From Niallia alba (GTDB lineage Bacteria > Bacillota > Bacilli > Bacillales > Cytobacillaceae): a DNA stretch of 64,000 nucleotides. The notes under the pieces were generated by a model. The model was not told the origin of the DNA, ran no database searches, and saw only the letters and a list, made by a program, of their open reading frames with translations. A program made the position numbers and the translations under genes. The stretch lies in contig NZ_JABBPK010000001.1 in NCBI RefSeq assembly GCF_012933555.1, forward strand, positions 3,698,001-3,762,000, read 5' to 3'. Below are positions 37,117-47,098 of the stretch, one piece after another. How positions within the stretch are numbered: the first letter of the stretch is position 1; every line of letters starts with the position of its first letter.

Positions 37117-37635
37117 TTATTCATTATGTTGCTGAAATTTCATTTGTCCTACAAGTAATTCAACAACATGTTCAAACATAGATGTTCTATTAATTCTTCC
37201 AGATGTAAATATCCCAATAGCCCCTTCATATGAACGAACATTTTCTTTGTGTGCATATTCATCCATAACTGGGCCTAATTCTCTCCCTGCAAGTAATTCT
37301 ATTTCGATTTCATTTGGCAATGGTATTCTTGCTCCGCTAGCAATAAAGGTGGTTCCATCCTTTAATACAAGTGCTCCCCAATTAGTTAAAAAGAGGATAT
37401 TATTTGTTCTTTGCACTCCACCTTCCAATCCAATTCCTATCTCTCCTTTGCCCTCTTGCAGTGCGGTCATCGCTCGATTAATTGCTCCCTTAATCGTTTC
37501 CTCATCTGAAAATGGTTGGTCGCTTACACCGGAGCTAACGTTAAATGTCGCAAACTCGATATTTTTATCTTTTCCGAGACTATTTTGCACAGCTTTTACT
37601 TTTGCCTGATTATTTGTGCCAATACAAACCTTCAC
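37117..37635 (-). CDS. DUF84 / YjjX-family inosine-xanthosine triphosphatase-like protein
   Basis: A 172-residue protein of the DUF84 (YjjX) family, relatives of which hydrolyse non-canonical purine triphosphates (ITP, XTP) to keep them out of nucleic acids. Family features are the N-terminal IGTNNQAKVKAVQ, SGVSDQPFSDEETIKGAINRA and GIGLEGGV. The start is a GTG (37635) after AGGAGAGAGAATTTAA. It lies downstream of ytoP on the same strand, with a terminator between them, so it may have its own promoter. Catalytic activity is inferred from the family. Confidence 0.82.
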   Translation of the reverse strand: MKVCIGTNNQAKVKAVQNSLGKDKNIEFATFNVSSGVSDQPFSDEETIKGAINRAMTALQEGKGEIGIGLEGGVQRTNNILFLTNWGALVLKDGTTFIASGARIPLPNEIEIELLAGRELGPVMDEYAHKENVRSYEGAIGIFTSGRINRTSMFEHVVELLVGQMKFQQHNE

Positions 37636-37679
37636 TTAAATTCTCTCTCCTAACCATTAGTATTAAAGAAAACTCCTGC

Positions 37680-37724
37680 AAAAAAGGCATCTCAACAATT
37701 AACAATTATAGTTGAGATACCTTT
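37680..37724 (-). terminator. Terminator after ytoP
   Basis: On the minus strand AAAGGTATCTCAAC pairs with GTTGAGATGCCTTTTTT around a 14-base loop. Confidence 0.85.
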
Positions 37725-37799
37725 ATCCATATATAGTTTTCGTAAACCAGTTTTATATTGTACCTAAAGTCTTAAAGATTTTTAAAATACAAACAGCTA

Positions 37800-38873
37800 T
37801 TATTGATTAGCTCGCAATGTTTCAATGGTTGTACTATCTGTCGTTTTCACTAATTTAGTAAGCAGTTCCTTGGCAGCTGCATAATCATCAATATGAATGA
37901 TGGATGCACTTGTATGAATATAACGAGAACAAATTCCAATTACAGCACTAGGTACACCTTGATTGGAAATATGAACTTGACCTGCATCAGTTCCACCAGG
38001 TGAAATAAAGTACTGATAAGCAATATTATTAGACTCTGCAGTATCTAATATAAATTCTCTCATTCCTTTATGCATAACCATTGTGCGGTCATAAATACGC
38101 AGTAACGCTCCTTTTCCAAGCTGTCCAAATTGATTTTTATCCCCTGATGCATCATTTGCCGGACTTGCATCTAAAGCATAAAATACGTCTGGTTTAATCA
38201 TATTGGCTGCTGTTCTAGCCCCTCTTAAACCAACCTCCTCCTGTACCGTAGCTCCAGAGAATAAGATATTTGGAATCTCTTCACCTTGAAGATTCTTTAA
38301 CAATTCAATCGCTAGTCCACAACCGTAACGGTTATCCCAAGCTTTCGCCATAATTTTCTTTTCATTAGCGAGTTGTGTAAATGGACAAATTGGGACAATC
38401 ATCTGACCAGGCTTAATCCCAATTTTTAACGCATCTTCTTTATCATCTGCACCGATGTCGATTAGCATGTTTTTTATATCCATTGGTTTGCTTCTTGTTG
38501 CTTCATCTAAAAGATGAGGTGGTATGGAGCCAATGACGCCAATAACCGGGCCATGATTCGTTTCTATTTGTACTCTTTGTGCCAATAAAACTTGATTCCA
38601 CCATCCGCCTATTGGTTGAAAACGAATCATTCCATTATCCGTAATGGATGTTACCATAAAACCAACTTCATCCATATGGCCTGCAACCATTACAGTCGGA
38701 CCATCCTCTTTTCCTCTTTTAACTCCGAAAATGCTTCCAAGATTATCTTGGACAATTTCATTGGTATAAAGACTTAATTGCTCTTTCATAAAAGTTCGAA
38801 CTTGATGTTCATTTCCAGCAATCCCTGGAAGTTCTGTTAAAGTTCGAAACAAATCTAATGTTTGTTGTTCCAT
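37800..38873 (-). CDS. ytoP: M42-family glutamyl/lysyl aminopeptidase YtoP
   Basis: A 357-residue M42 metallopeptidase; relatives form large tetrahedral complexes that trim peptides in the cytoplasm. The dinuclear site is complete: H66 (AGHMDEVG), D180 (WDNRYG), E212 and E213 (QEEVG), D235 (ALDASPA) and H320 (YIHTS). The ATG follows AAAGGAGCTTTGCTATA. It is next to ytzB as in B. subtilis. Substrate preference (Glu/Asp or Lys) is not decidable from the sequence. Confidence 0.93.
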   Translation of the reverse strand: MEQQTLDLFRTLTELPGIAGNEHQVRTFMKEQLSLYTNEIVQDNLGSIFGVKRGKEDGPTVMVAGHMDEVGFMVTSITDNGMIRFQPIGGWWNQVLLAQRVQIETNHGPVIGVIGSIPPHLLDEATRSKPMDIKNMLIDIGADDKEDALKIGIKPGQMIVPICPFTQLANEKKIMAKAWDNRYGCGLAIELLKNLQGEEIPNILFSGATVQEEVGLRGARTAANMIKPDVFYALDASPANDASGDKNQFGQLGKGALLRIYDRTMVMHKGMREFILDTAESNNIAYQYFISPGGTDAGQVHISNQGVPSAVIGICSRYIHTSASIIHIDDYAAAKELLTKLVKTTDSTTIETLRANQ

Positions 38874-39143
38874 TATAGCAAAGCTCCTTTTATTACTATG
38901 TATTTTAATAATATATTTATTGTACCGAAATATCTAAAGGCATACCACTACTTTCCACTAACTGATTGCAATTTATGCCTTTCCATTCTTTTTAGCCGAA
39001 AGGGAGAAAAAAATCCTAGGCATTTCTTCTATAACATAAATTAGATATAATAGAATTATCTAGTTTTTTTGATAGAGCTATTTCCATTGCCTAATGAAAT
39101 TTTATTGAAAATGATCTAAAAAAACAGCTAAGGGGTTAAAGTT

Positions 39144-39458
39144 ATGAATTGGAAACATATAATAGGCGGCGTTGTTGTAGGAGTAGCCGCAAGCTATATC
39201 GCCAAGGAAGCTATTTCTAAAAACAGTGGTCTTTCAAGTGAGCAGGTTTTATATATAGCCAAAACCGCTTTTAAAGAAAAGGGATCAATTAACGGATCTT
39301 GGATTAATATGGAGAAAGAGACGCTTCACACAGTGGACTCTTCTTTTACCGTTTATAGAGGTGGTATTACACGGATGAATGGTGATACACAAGAAGTATT
39401 TGAATTCGTTTCTGATAGTGAGACAGGTAAGATTATTGACATTAATCAATTATCATAA
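39144..39458 (+). CDS. ytzB: YtzB, small PepSY-like membrane-anchored protein
   Basis: A 104-residue protein with an N-terminal hydrophobic segment (about 6-22, IIGGVVVGVAASYIA) that could anchor it or act as an uncleaved signal, followed by a PepSY-like domain (SSEQVLYIAKTAFKEKGSI and a C-terminal ETGKIIDINQL strand). PepSY domains often modulate peptidases, and the gene lies divergently beside the aminopeptidase gene ytoP. A TATAAT at 39046-39051 is the likely -10, and the ATG follows AAGGGGTTAAAGTT. Confidence 0.85.
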   Translation: MNWKHIIGGVVVGVAASYIAKEAISKNSGLSSEQVLYIAKTAFKEKGSINGSWINMEKETLHTVDSSFTVYRGGITRMNGDTQEVFEFVSDSETGKIIDINQLS

Positions 39459-39506
39459 GTGTTTTTAATATTTTGCCAACACTTCTAGTAAATAGCACTC
39501 TAATCA

Positions 39507-39545
39507 TAAAAAAGAGCTATCTCCATTTATACGAGATAGCCTTTT
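39507..39545. terminator. Terminator between ytzB and trmB
   Basis: GCTATCTC (39516-39523) pairs with GAGATAGC (39533-39540), flanked by A- and T-runs in both directions, just past the trmB stop. Confidence 0.85.
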
Positions 39546-39551
39546 CCACAG

Positions 39552-40190
39552 TTATTTAAATTGCACTTCACAACGATATATTCTATTTCCTCTATTAGAA
39601 AATTTTTCTTCATACTCTGTCATAATATTGCCTTCAAAATCACTATTATGCAGGTCAAGACTTACATATTTCAAAAGCATTCCGTATTCAGAAAAACTTC
39701 TTAAAGAATACTCAAATAAACCTTGATTATCTGTTTTAAAATGGATTTCTCCTTGATTTCCAAGCACAGACTCGTAGGAAGCTAAAAACGTTTTATACGT
39801 AAGTCTTCGCTTTTCATGTCTCGTTTTTGGCCAAGGATCAGAGAAATTCAAATATACTCGTGCAATTTCCCCTTTTTCAAAGTAATCCTTTAGTTTTTCA
39901 GCATTCATATTCATTAACTTCAAGTTTGGTACCTCTGCCTCAATTAAGCGATCTAATGCAGAAACAATAACACTCTCCTGAAGCTCTACGCCGATATAAT
40001 TGATGGAAGGATTTGCTTTTGCCATTTCTGTAATAAATCGGCCTTTTCCGGTACCAATTTCAATATGGATCGGCCCTTTCTGACTAAATGCCTGATCCCA
40101 TTTACCTTTCCAATCTTCTGGGTTTTGGATAACATATTGTGGATATGCACTTAACTTATCTTTCGCCCATGGTTTATGTCTTAATCGCAT
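39552..40190 (-). CDS. trmB: tRNA (guanine-N7-)-methyltransferase TrmB
   Basis: A 212-residue SAM-dependent enzyme that makes 7-methylguanosine at position 46 of tRNA. SAM-binding motif [13 protein letters not shown] (about 41-53), then YIGVELQ and the catalytic block [20 protein letters not shown] typical of TrmB. The ATG follows AATAAGGAGTGTCCAC. Gene order ytoP, ytzB, trmB, ytzH, ytmP is that of B. subtilis as I know it. Confidence 0.97.
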   Translation of the reverse strand: MRLRHKPWAKDKLSAYPQYVIQNPEDWKGKWDQAFSQKGPIHIEIGTGKGRFITEMAKANPSINYIGVELQESVIVSALDRLIEAEVPNLKLMNMNAEKLKDYFEKGEIARVYLNFSDPWPKTRHEKRRLTYKTFLASYESVLGNQGEIHFKTDNQGLFEYSLRSFSEYGMLLKYVSLDLHNSDFEGNIMTEYEEKFSNRGNRIYRCEVQFK

Positions 40191-40317
40191 GTGGACACTC
40201 CTTATTAATAACTATCGTTTCAAACAATATCATGCATTATACATGGATGCAATACTCTTTTCTTGGCAATTGATTTTTTTGAAGGATAAATTTACATTAC
40301 GAACATCTGTATAAAGA

Positions 40318-40352
40318 AAAAAAGAATTCACAAGCTATAAGTGAATTCCTTA
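40318..40352. other. Hairpin in the trmB-ytzH intergenic region
   Basis: AAGAATTCAC pairs with GTGAATTCCTT around an 8-base loop. No T-run follows, and it lies upstream of both divergent genes, so its role (leader or operator) is open. Confidence 0.5.
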
Positions 40353-40418
40353 ACTGGTATTTGAAAAGAATGATTTTACTCTTTTCATACTAGAACCTAT
40401 AGAAAGGGTGTTCTAAGT

Positions 40419-40697
40419 ATGCCTATAAATCATGAGCATCAACTAACTTTATTAGCTGATATTCTCAGTAATCAACAAACCGACTGCTGCGGATCTGTAG
40501 CAGAATGCGAACAAATAGAGAGGTTGATTACTTCCTTAAGAACCAATGATCAAATTGATCAAAATATTCTTCCAATATTAGAGGAAATACACCGTTACAG
40601 TGAACAAGGTGTTAATGCCTCTGATTTAGACAATCATATCCATTCATACCAAGATCAATTGTCTCAATGGGTAGATGGGATTAACAATTTTTCATAA
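40419..40697 (+). CDS. ytzH: YtzH-like protein
   Basis: A 92-residue soluble protein of the small YtzH family (MPINHEHQLTLLADILSNQQ with a CC pair in TDCCGSVAECEQI). It has an all-helical profile and no known function. It ends 25 bases from the end of ytmP on the other strand, as the ytzH-ytmP pair does in B. subtilis. The ATG follows AGAAAGGGTGTTCTAAGT. Confidence 0.88.
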   Translation: MPINHEHQLTLLADILSNQQTDCCGSVAECEQIERLITSLRTNDQIDQNILPILEEIHRYSEQGVNASDLDNHIHSYQDQLSQWVDGINNFS

Positions 40698-40721
40698 TAA
40701 CTAATCGATTTATATGCAAAC

Positions 40722-41495
40722 TTAATCAATATCATGTAAAAATTGCATCCATCTTTCCATCTCGCTATAACGCCCCTTCTTCTTGTACCAGCGTATGGAG
40801 TTGATGGTTTGGGCTATAACATACCATTTCATTCGTAAGGATAAATGATCTGTTAGTTCATACCCATATGTGTGTAACCAATTTTTCCAATCTTTCTTTG
40901 GAATATACCAATAAAGTAACATTCCTAAATCAATTGCTGGGTCTGCAATCATCGCACCATCCCAATCAATTAGATACAACTGGTTGTCTTCAGAGAGCAA
41001 CCAGTTGTTATGATTAACATCACAATGGCATACAACATGCTCCGTTGTTTTGATAAATGGAAGATTATCCTCTAAAAATTGGATATAACGTGTGATATCC
41101 TCGTTTTCTTTTAATTCATCGTCTATCTCTGCTTTTATAACTGTCAAAATCATATCAGGATGAAAAGACGTTTTACCTAGCCTTTTGAGCATCTCTAATA
41201 AAGGCTTAGAGGTATGAATTTTCTTAAGTAACATGGTTACTCTTTCATCCGTCATATCGGAATGACCAAATTCCCTACCAATCAGCCATTGCTGAGCAGT
41301 AAAAACATCTCCGTTTTCAAATCTTTTTGTCCAAACAAGTTTTGGGACGATTCCTTCTGCAGAAAGCACAGCTAAAAACGGAGAAGAATTCCGCTTCAAA
41401 AAAAGCTTTTGTCCATTATTTTGTGCAAAAAAGGCTTCGCCTGTTTCTCCACCTGCAGGGGTTATTTCCCAATCTTGCCCTAATAAATGTTCCAA
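40722..41495 (-). CDS. ytmP: YtmP, aminoglycoside/choline kinase-like phosphotransferase
   Basis: A 257-residue protein kinase-like fold of the APH/choline kinase family. The catalytic loop HCDVNHNNW (D159) and metal-binding LIDWDGA (D177) are intact, and a glycine-rich N-terminal segment (PAGGETGEAF) precedes the lysine strand LFLKRN, so it should phosphorylate a small hydroxylated substrate; which one is unknown. The start is TTG (41495) after AGTAGGTGAACAATT. It converges on ytzH. Confidence 0.88.
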   Translation of the reverse strand: MEHLLGQDWEITPAGGETGEAFFAQNNGQKLFLKRNSSPFLAVLSAEGIVPKLVWTKRFENGDVFTAQQWLIGREFGHSDMTDERVTMLLKKIHTSKPLLEMLKRLGKTSFHPDMILTVIKAEIDDELKENEDITRYIQFLEDNLPFIKTTEHVVCHCDVNHNNWLLSEDNQLYLIDWDGAMIADPAIDLGMLLYWYIPKKDWKNWLHTYGYELTDHLSLRMKWYVIAQTINSIRWYKKKGRYSEMERWMQFLHDID

Positions 41496-41687
41496 AATTG
41501 TTCACCTACTATATATTATGCTCCAAAAAAAAGATGAGAAATTCCTGTTTGAGTCTTTTTTGTCCTAAATTGGTAGGAAGAACAAACAAAAATGGTTATT
41601 AGCTATTCATCAACTATAGAAAATTTACACTCATCGTAAAGCAATCTATCTTCACATTAGCACATACGTGCCTAAAATTTAATGAGA

Positions 41688-41734
41688 TAAAAAAGAAAAA
41701 GGACATAGTATCCATACAATTATACTATGTATCC
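41688..41734 (-). terminator. Terminator downstream of amyX
   Basis: On the minus strand GGATACATAGTAT pairs with ATACTATGTCC, followed by TTTTTCTTTTTT. It lies 220 bases past the amyX stop; the stretch 41735-41953 is otherwise empty apart from a weak GCCAAG/CTTGGC hairpin at the stop codon. I see nothing else in 41496-41687. Confidence 0.75.
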
Positions 41735-41953
41735 AATATTTCCAATCATTTTATATTAAATTTCACCTAAATACATATCTTTAATAGAAAGTTTCTCATT
41801 TAAATATTATCTCTTATTTCATTTTTTAGTCAAGTGAATCTCCGGTTAAAATGAATATTTCTGCTAAATTTTTATTAGATTCTTCTATTAGGACAATCGC
41901 TCACTGTTTTTTAAATATTCAGGAAATATATCAACATACTTGCCAAGCTCCTA

Positions 41954-44104
41954 TTACTTGGCGAGTATCGTGATACTAATAGGATTCATCATAATTCTAT
42001 CTCCGTGAACACTTGGATATTCATCCTGATATACCACACCGTCTTCCACAATTATGTTCCAACCCTCTTCAGAACAATATGCTTCTTCGGCAGAATCATT
42101 TACATTAATCAATACAAGGATGGTTTCCCATTCATCCTTAAAGCCTTGTAAGTCATGTAATAGATACTGGATTATATCATTGGATTGCTGATTAATCGTT
42201 ACATGTCTTTGTATGTCTTCTACAGATTGAAGTCGAAAGGCTTTATTCCTTTTTCTTAATAAAATTAAGCCTTTTATATATTCAACATTATTTAGATATT
42301 GATCCTTTCTATTCCAATCTAGCTGATTAATTTCGTCTGGTGATTGATAACTATTTTCCACACCATACTTCGTTCGAAAAAACTCTTGCCCTGAATGCAA
42401 GAAAGGTATCCCTTGACTAAGAAGTACGAGAGACGTTGCAAGCCGATGTCTTCTTATCTTCTCTTCTGCTGACTCATTAGAAAAACATATATCAATCTTA
42501 TCCCATAACGTATGATTATCATGAGATTCCACATAATTTACAGATTGACCAGGTTCAAAAAACATCCCTTTATCCTTATAGGTTCCAATGCTTCCAGCTA
42601 ATAATTCAGGGATCTCATCTTTATATTGCTTATTTCCAAGCGCATATCCTCGATCATATATATCAAAGGTACTTCCTTTTAATTTATCTCTAAATTGGTC
42701 ATTAAACTGTCCAATCCTTGGCAGTAACTGTTGATTAGCAATAATTGCCTTCTCATCATGATTTATAGGGGTTGCAAGATCCCATCCTTCCCCAATTATT
42801 AATATGCTCTTATCGACATTATCACATATTGCACGTACTTCCTTCATCGTTTGGCAATCTAGAATCCCCATTAAATCAAAACGCAATCCATCAATTTGAT
42901 ATTCTTCTATCCAAAAACGGACAGAATCCACAATATAGCGTCTCACCATAGATCTTTCAGAAGCTATGTCGTTCCCTACTCCCGTTCCATTTGATGGCAT
43001 TCCATACTTGTCATATCGGAAGAAATAACCTGGTACAATTTTTTCAAAAGATGAATCCTCTTTTTTATAAACATGGTTATAAACAACATCTAATATGACA
43101 CGAATTCCTTGCTCTTGTACAGTATAAATCATCTCTTTTAGTTCATTAATTCTTACATAGGGATCAATGGGATCGGTTGAATAGCTACCCTCTGGAACAT
43201 TATAATGGGAAGGATTATATCCCCAATTGTACTTTTTCAATACCTCTAATTCATCAATTTCTTCAAAGTCATGTACTGGGAGAAACTCTATATGGGTAAC
43301 ACCTAAATCTTTGATATAGGACAGGCCTGAAGGCTTCTTTTTATTCGTTTCAGTATTTAATTCTGTTACACCTAGATACTTTCCTTTTTGCTGAATCCCA
43401 CTATCTGGATGGATTGTTAAATCCCTAATATGAGCTTCATATATTACACTATCGACTGCATGGTCTAGAGCTGGCAATACAGGTTTCTGTCTTCTCGTTT
43501 TATTTAAATCAACAATCACTCCTGTTTCTCCATTAACAGAAACAGCAACTGCATACGGATCTATTGCTTCTTTCCATTCTAAGTTAATCAGCACTAGATA
43601 ACTGTAAAAATATCCTTCCACCTCATCTTCATAGATTGTTTTCCAAACACCTTTTTCCTGCCTTTCCATCTCTACAATTGTTCGTTCCTTATTTGATAGG
43701 TCTGGAGATTGCAACACTAACTTCACTTGTTGTGCAGTTGGAGCCCAAAGATAAAAAATACGCTGATTCGAAGAATAATCTACCCCTAATGGACCATCAT
43801 AATAAAATTCCTCATCAAAGGAAGGTGTTCTGATAACAGCACCTATTTGTAAATCTGTTATCCCCTTGTTTCCATCTTCCACCTCATATTTTTGGCCAAT
43901 TTGTATCTTTTCGTTTAAACGACATTTGTATTTAACGAAATGCTGCATTTTTTCTTTTGATTCAATCACAAGATTAATAGGATGCTTTTCACCTTTTAAT
44001 AAAAAGGCTGTAGATTCCCCATGAAAATATGAATAGGGAAGTAGAACAGTAATTAATGACATTTCATCTAAATATGCAAAGAAACTTCTTCTTATCGACA
44101 GCAA
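41954..44104 (-). CDS. amyX: Type I pullulanase
   Basis: A 716-residue intracellular GH13 debranching enzyme that hydrolyses alpha-1,6 links in pullulan, glycogen and starch dextrins. The type I signature YNWGYNP is present, as are the catalytic blocks DGLRFDLMG (nucleophile Asp), IGEGWD (acid/base Glu) and YVESHDNHTLWD. An N-terminal carbohydrate-binding-like region of about 110 residues and a CBM48 (YLWAPTAQQVKLVL) precede the barrel. There is no signal peptide. I chose the TTG at 44104, which sits seven bases after AGGGAG and gives a start aligned with B. subtilis AmyX (M-x-SIRRSF); a GTG at 44113 overlaps the ribosome site. Confidence 0.93.
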   Translation of the reverse strand: MLSIRRSFFAYLDEMSLITVLLPYSYFHGESTAFLLKGEKHPINLVIESKEKMQHFVKYKCRLNEKIQIGQKYEVEDGNKGITDLQIGAVIRTPSFDEEFYYDGPLGVDYSSNQRIFYLWAPTAQQVKLVLQSPDLSNKERTIVEMERQEKGVWKTIYEDEVEGYFYSYLVLINLEWKEAIDPYAVAVSVNGETGVIVDLNKTRRQKPVLPALDHAVDSVIYEAHIRDLTIHPDSGIQQKGKYLGVTELNTETNKKKPSGLSYIKDLGVTHIEFLPVHDFEEIDELEVLKKYNWGYNPSHYNVPEGSYSTDPIDPYVRINELKEMIYTVQEQGIRVILDVVYNHVYKKEDSSFEKIVPGYFFRYDKYGMPSNGTGVGNDIASERSMVRRYIVDSVRFWIEEYQIDGLRFDLMGILDCQTMKEVRAICDNVDKSILIIGEGWDLATPINHDEKAIIANQQLLPRIGQFNDQFRDKLKGSTFDIYDRGYALGNKQYKDEIPELLAGSIGTYKDKGMFFEPGQSVNYVESHDNHTLWDKIDICFSNESAEEKIRRHRLATSLVLLSQGIPFLHSGQEFFRTKYGVENSYQSPDEINQLDWNRKDQYLNNVEYIKGLILLRKRNKAFRLQSVEDIQRHVTINQQSNDIIQYLLHDLQGFKDEWETILVLINVNDSAEEAYCSEEGWNIIVEDGVVYQDEYPSVHGDRIMMNPISITILAK

Positions 44105-44162
44105 ATCCCTCACTCCCTTTTCTTATGAAAATGTATCTATTCTAAATCTTCCCCGTTATTTC

Positions 44163-45134
44163 TTATGTTTCCTCTGTATCCCATTCATATCTTCTTTTTG
44201 AATTCGTCAAACCATAATGCAATAAGCTTTCTGCGGCTTTTAATTGAATTGCCTTAATGGGTGAATGATGACTTCTCATTTTGTGAAACCATTCTTCATA
44301 ATTTCTTTTTTCAATAACTTTCAAATCATACGGTGCAGATGGAAAATCGACATAACCATTTCTTGTAAGGATTACTTTATGAACAGGTAATGTAATGTCG
44401 TATTTATCTAAAATACTCTTAACAATTGTTTCTGTTCTATTTATAGATATGACAGGACTAAGTATCTTTTTCTCCTTATCTCTCTTTTTTTTAACCCAAA
44501 ATTTTTCATTTGAACCAACAAATACTGCTGAGTTTTCTGCTTCTAACACATGAATACACCAAATATCTGTCGGTGTAATAATAATCGTATCTAATTCAAC
44601 AGGTGCATTTTTCAGCTGAAACAGCGGTTGATAAAGTACTAAGAACGTATCCGGAAATCTCTGTAAGTAGTACTTTAATAAATCATCATAATAAAGCGTT
44701 TTAGTCACTTTTGATATTTCCGTGAGCGTTGAACTAGCCCATTTCAGCTGAAATTCGAATAATTGATTAAGAAATTGCTGTTTTAATTCATCTAATGTTT
44801 TTGGATGGCTATATTTTTTTGCATCGTAATCGAAGTTTAATTCTTCTACTTCTTCTTTTTCTTCCCTTTCTTTTTCATTAGTCAACTCTGCTTCTTCCAT
44901 CTTATTACGATTCAAGATTGTTTTCTTAACTCGCTCAAGAAATGAAGGGCTTTCTATCATCCAGTCTTCTTCCCGTTCGTTCTCCATGTAAAAGAGACTT
45001 CTGTCCTTTGTTTCAAATGCTTTTTTTAATCCTATCCATTGTTGTTTTTTTAAACGAACAAAGCGTGATGGATACAAGACAATGTTCTGCTCATACCTAG
45101 ACACATAATCTTGCAATTTTATTAATTGCGCCAA
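44163..45134 (-). CDS. ytlQ: YtlQ, NERD-like domain protein
   Basis: A 323-residue soluble protein. An N-terminal basic region and a glutamate-rich linker (about 80-100) precede a NERD-like nuclease-related fold (VELDTIIITPTDIWCIHVLEAENS, then KVILTRNGYVDF). Function unknown; the pairing with thpR suggests RNA or DNA processing, which is inference. I chose the TTG at 45134 (MAQLIKLQDYVSRYEQ) because AGGGGGGAAAAG precedes it directly; a reading from 45173 has no ribosome site and would run into the end of thpR. Confidence 0.8.
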   Translation of the reverse strand: MAQLIKLQDYVSRYEQNIVLYPSRFVRLKKQQWIGLKKAFETKDRSLFYMENEREEDWMIESPSFLERVKKTILNRNKMEEAELTNEKEREEKEEVEELNFDYDAKKYSHPKTLDELKQQFLNQLFEFQLKWASSTLTEISKVTKTLYYDDLLKYYLQRFPDTFLVLYQPLFQLKNAPVELDTIIITPTDIWCIHVLEAENSAVFVGSNEKFWVKKKRDKEKKILSPVISINRTETIVKSILDKYDITLPVHKVILTRNGYVDFPSAPYDLKVIEKRNYEEWFHKMRSHHSPIKAIQLKAAESLLHYGLTNSKRRYEWDTEET

Positions 45135-45169
45135 ACTTTTCCCCCCTATATTACAATGTTTCTGTTGTC

Positions 45170-45736
45170 TCAATCCTTAAAGGAATAGCTTTCGATTATT
45201 TCATATTTAGGTATTTTCTCTATATGGGTCTGAAATAAATGTATGCTCTCCACCATAAAAATTAAATCTTCTGGTAGGCTGTATTCCTTTAACATCTGCT
45301 CCAAAAACATGGTATTTTGATCCCATTTTCTTGCCAGCGTTAAATGTGGATGAAAAGGTCTTGTTTCCAGCTGAAAATCTGCCTGCATACAGATTTCAAA
45401 AACTTGTTTTCTAAGATCAAATAATTTTTTCTCTTCTTTCATACCTGCCCAGAAAATTCTCGGACTTTGAAACTGACCAAAAACACCTAATTGTTCAATA
45501 TGTAATGGAAATTCATCACTTGCTAGAACTGACTGTTTTAAAAGTGTCTGTAACTTATCCCTTTTATCCTTAGAGGCACTTCCTAAAAATGCAAGGGTAA
45601 TATGATAATCTAAAGGATGTACCCATTTTTTAAAGGAGAATTTTTGTTGTAACTCCTTACTCATTTTTTCTAATTCATTCATAACCTGAACATCTGGCTT
45701 AATACCAATAAAATAATGAGGAATTGCATTTTTCAT
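45170..45736 (-). CDS. thpR: RNA 2',3'-cyclic phosphodiesterase ThpR (YtlP)
   Basis: A 188-residue member of the 2H phosphoesterase (LigT) family that opens 2',3'-cyclic phosphate RNA ends. Both HxTx catalytic tetrapeptides are intact: HITL at 45-48 and HLTL at 131-134. The ATG follows AAGAAGGAAAAAGAAT. It is the upstream partner of ytlQ, with about 35 bases between them. A nearly intact copy of repeat family 1 lies immediately upstream (45763), so its promoter must be inside or between the repeat and the gene. Confidence 0.92.
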   Translation of the reverse strand: MKNAIPHYFIGIKPDVQVMNELEKMSKELQQKFSFKKWVHPLDYHITLAFLGSASKDKRDKLQTLLKQSVLASDEFPLHIEQLGVFGQFQSPRIFWAGMKEEKKLFDLRKQVFEICMQADFQLETRPFHPHLTLARKWDQNTMFLEQMLKEYSLPEDLIFMVESIHLFQTHIEKIPKYEIIESYSFKD

Positions 45737-45762
45737 ATTCTTTTTCCTTCTTGCTTCTTTTT

Positions 45763-45980
45763 TTAAGGCTGTTTTCGTAAAGTTTGTTGCGATTACCCGC
45801 AGCCGGAATACACTTCGCTTTCCGTGGGGCTAAGCTTTAGCCTCCTCAGCTTCGCCTCCGGGGTCTCAGACTGTCTCGCTAATCCCCGTGGCGTCTTCGT
45901 GTATTCCGGCTGCTCTATTTTTCCAACTAATTCTTTTTTCCGATTGAAAAAACAACAATCCTTTAGAAAACAGCTTTTTT
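45763..45980 (+). repeat. Dispersed repeat family 1, short form
   Basis: Ends AAGGCTGTTTTCGTAAAG...TTTGTTG on the left and CAACAATCCTTTAGAAAACAG on the right, imperfect inverted repeats. The core has perfect 15-bp arms GCAGCCGGAATACAC and GTGTATTCCGGCTGC; inside is a small hairpin GGCTAAGCTTTAGCC. It is more than 90% identical by eye to 54699-54907. Confidence 0.9.
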
Positions 45981-46125
45981 AAAGATAAATGTATTTATAA
46001 AGTTAGACACCATGGCCAATCCCTGATCTCTAACTTTATTCTATTATATAACCTATCCTATTAATTTTAACCGTATTTATATCTATGTTTTCGAAATCTA
46101 TATGATTAATATACCTTATTTTTCT

Positions 46126-46190
46126 TAAAAAAAGAAAAAGAGTCGTCTCAAAATCTAGCTATTAACCAGTTTGAAACAACTCCTTTTATT
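46126..46190 (-). terminator. Terminator after dat
   Basis: On the minus strand AAAAGGAGTTGT-TCAAA pairs with TTTGAGACGACTCTTTT, followed by TCTTTTTTT. The stem is imperfect and the loop about 17 bases. Confidence 0.75.
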
Positions 46191-46217
46191 TTTTATTTCC
46201 TAGTACTGAATTCCTTA

Positions 46218-47072
46218 TTAGCTAATCTGTCCGCACTCCCCAACAATAGCCTCAACAAATAAATCTTGTAGTTTCTTTGTAACTTCCCCAATGTTCCCTT
46301 CTTTCACGGGAACATTATTTACAGCAGTTATTGGTGTTACTTCAGCAGTTGTGCTAGATAAGAATACTTCATCCGCATCGATTAAATCTTCAATAGAAAA
46401 TGCCTTTTCTTCCACTTCTATCCCATTTTCTTCACATAATTGAATAATTTTCTGTCTTGTAATCCCATTTAATATAAATTGATTTGCTTCATGAGTCCGA
46501 ATCTTACCCCCATTAACAATCCAGATATTAGAAGAACTACCTTCCGTTACGGATAAATCCCTATACTGAATACTTTCAAAGCATCCTGCTTCTGCAGCTT
46601 TCTGTTTTGCCATGACATTTCCAAGCAAATTCAAACTTTTAATATCACATCTAGACCATCTAATATCTTCTACCGTAATCGTTCCTACTCCATTTTCTAG
46701 GTTATCAAGCGGTCTCGACAATGGTTTAGTATAAGCTACAAAAGCTGGTGCAACAGTTTCTGGATAACTATGATTTCGTGGACTTACGCCTCTTGTGAAC
46801 TGCATATAAAGGATACCGGTGCTTAATGAATTTTTCGCAATTAACTCTTCTAATAAAATTGTTAATTCTGAGATGGAATAAGAAGTAGCTATGCCTATTT
46901 TCTCGCTACTTGCAGATAAACGCTCAAGATGTTCTTTCGCCATAAACATTTTACCATTGTACACACGGATTACTTCGTAAATTCCATCGCCAAACTGATA
47001 TCCTCTGTCTTCTATATCTACTTTTGCTTCTTCTCTTGGTATAAACTCCCCATTCATTAACACCGTACTCAT
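46218..47072 (-). CDS. dat: D-alanine (D-amino acid) aminotransferase
   Basis: A 284-residue fold-type IV PLP enzyme that interconverts D-alanine and D-glutamate with their keto acids, feeding peptidoglycan precursors. The PLP lysine is K145 in RCDIKSLNLLGNV, with the phosphate-binding EGSSSN downstream and the D-selective N-terminal YQFGDGIYEV. The ATG follows AAAGGAGAAGAGAAA. It is 26 bases downstream of pepV and clearly in the same operon; pepV would supply amino acids from dipeptides. Confidence 0.95.
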   Translation of the reverse strand: MSTVLMNGEFIPREEAKVDIEDRGYQFGDGIYEVIRVYNGKMFMAKEHLERLSASSEKIGIATSYSISELTILLEELIAKNSLSTGILYMQFTRGVSPRNHSYPETVAPAFVAYTKPLSRPLDNLENGVGTITVEDIRWSRCDIKSLNLLGNVMAKQKAAEAGCFESIQYRDLSVTEGSSSNIWIVNGGKIRTHEANQFILNGITRQKIIQLCEENGIEVEEKAFSIEDLIDADEVFLSSTTAEVTPITAVNNVPVKEGNIGEVTKKLQDLFVEAIVGECGQIS

Positions 47073-47098
47073 TTTCTCTTCTCCTTTAAGTGATCTCT

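Noticed and set aside
40318-40352. Terminator call for the GAATTC hairpin between trmB and ytzH
   Set aside because: It is upstream of both divergent genes and lacks a T-run, so it is listed only as a hairpin.
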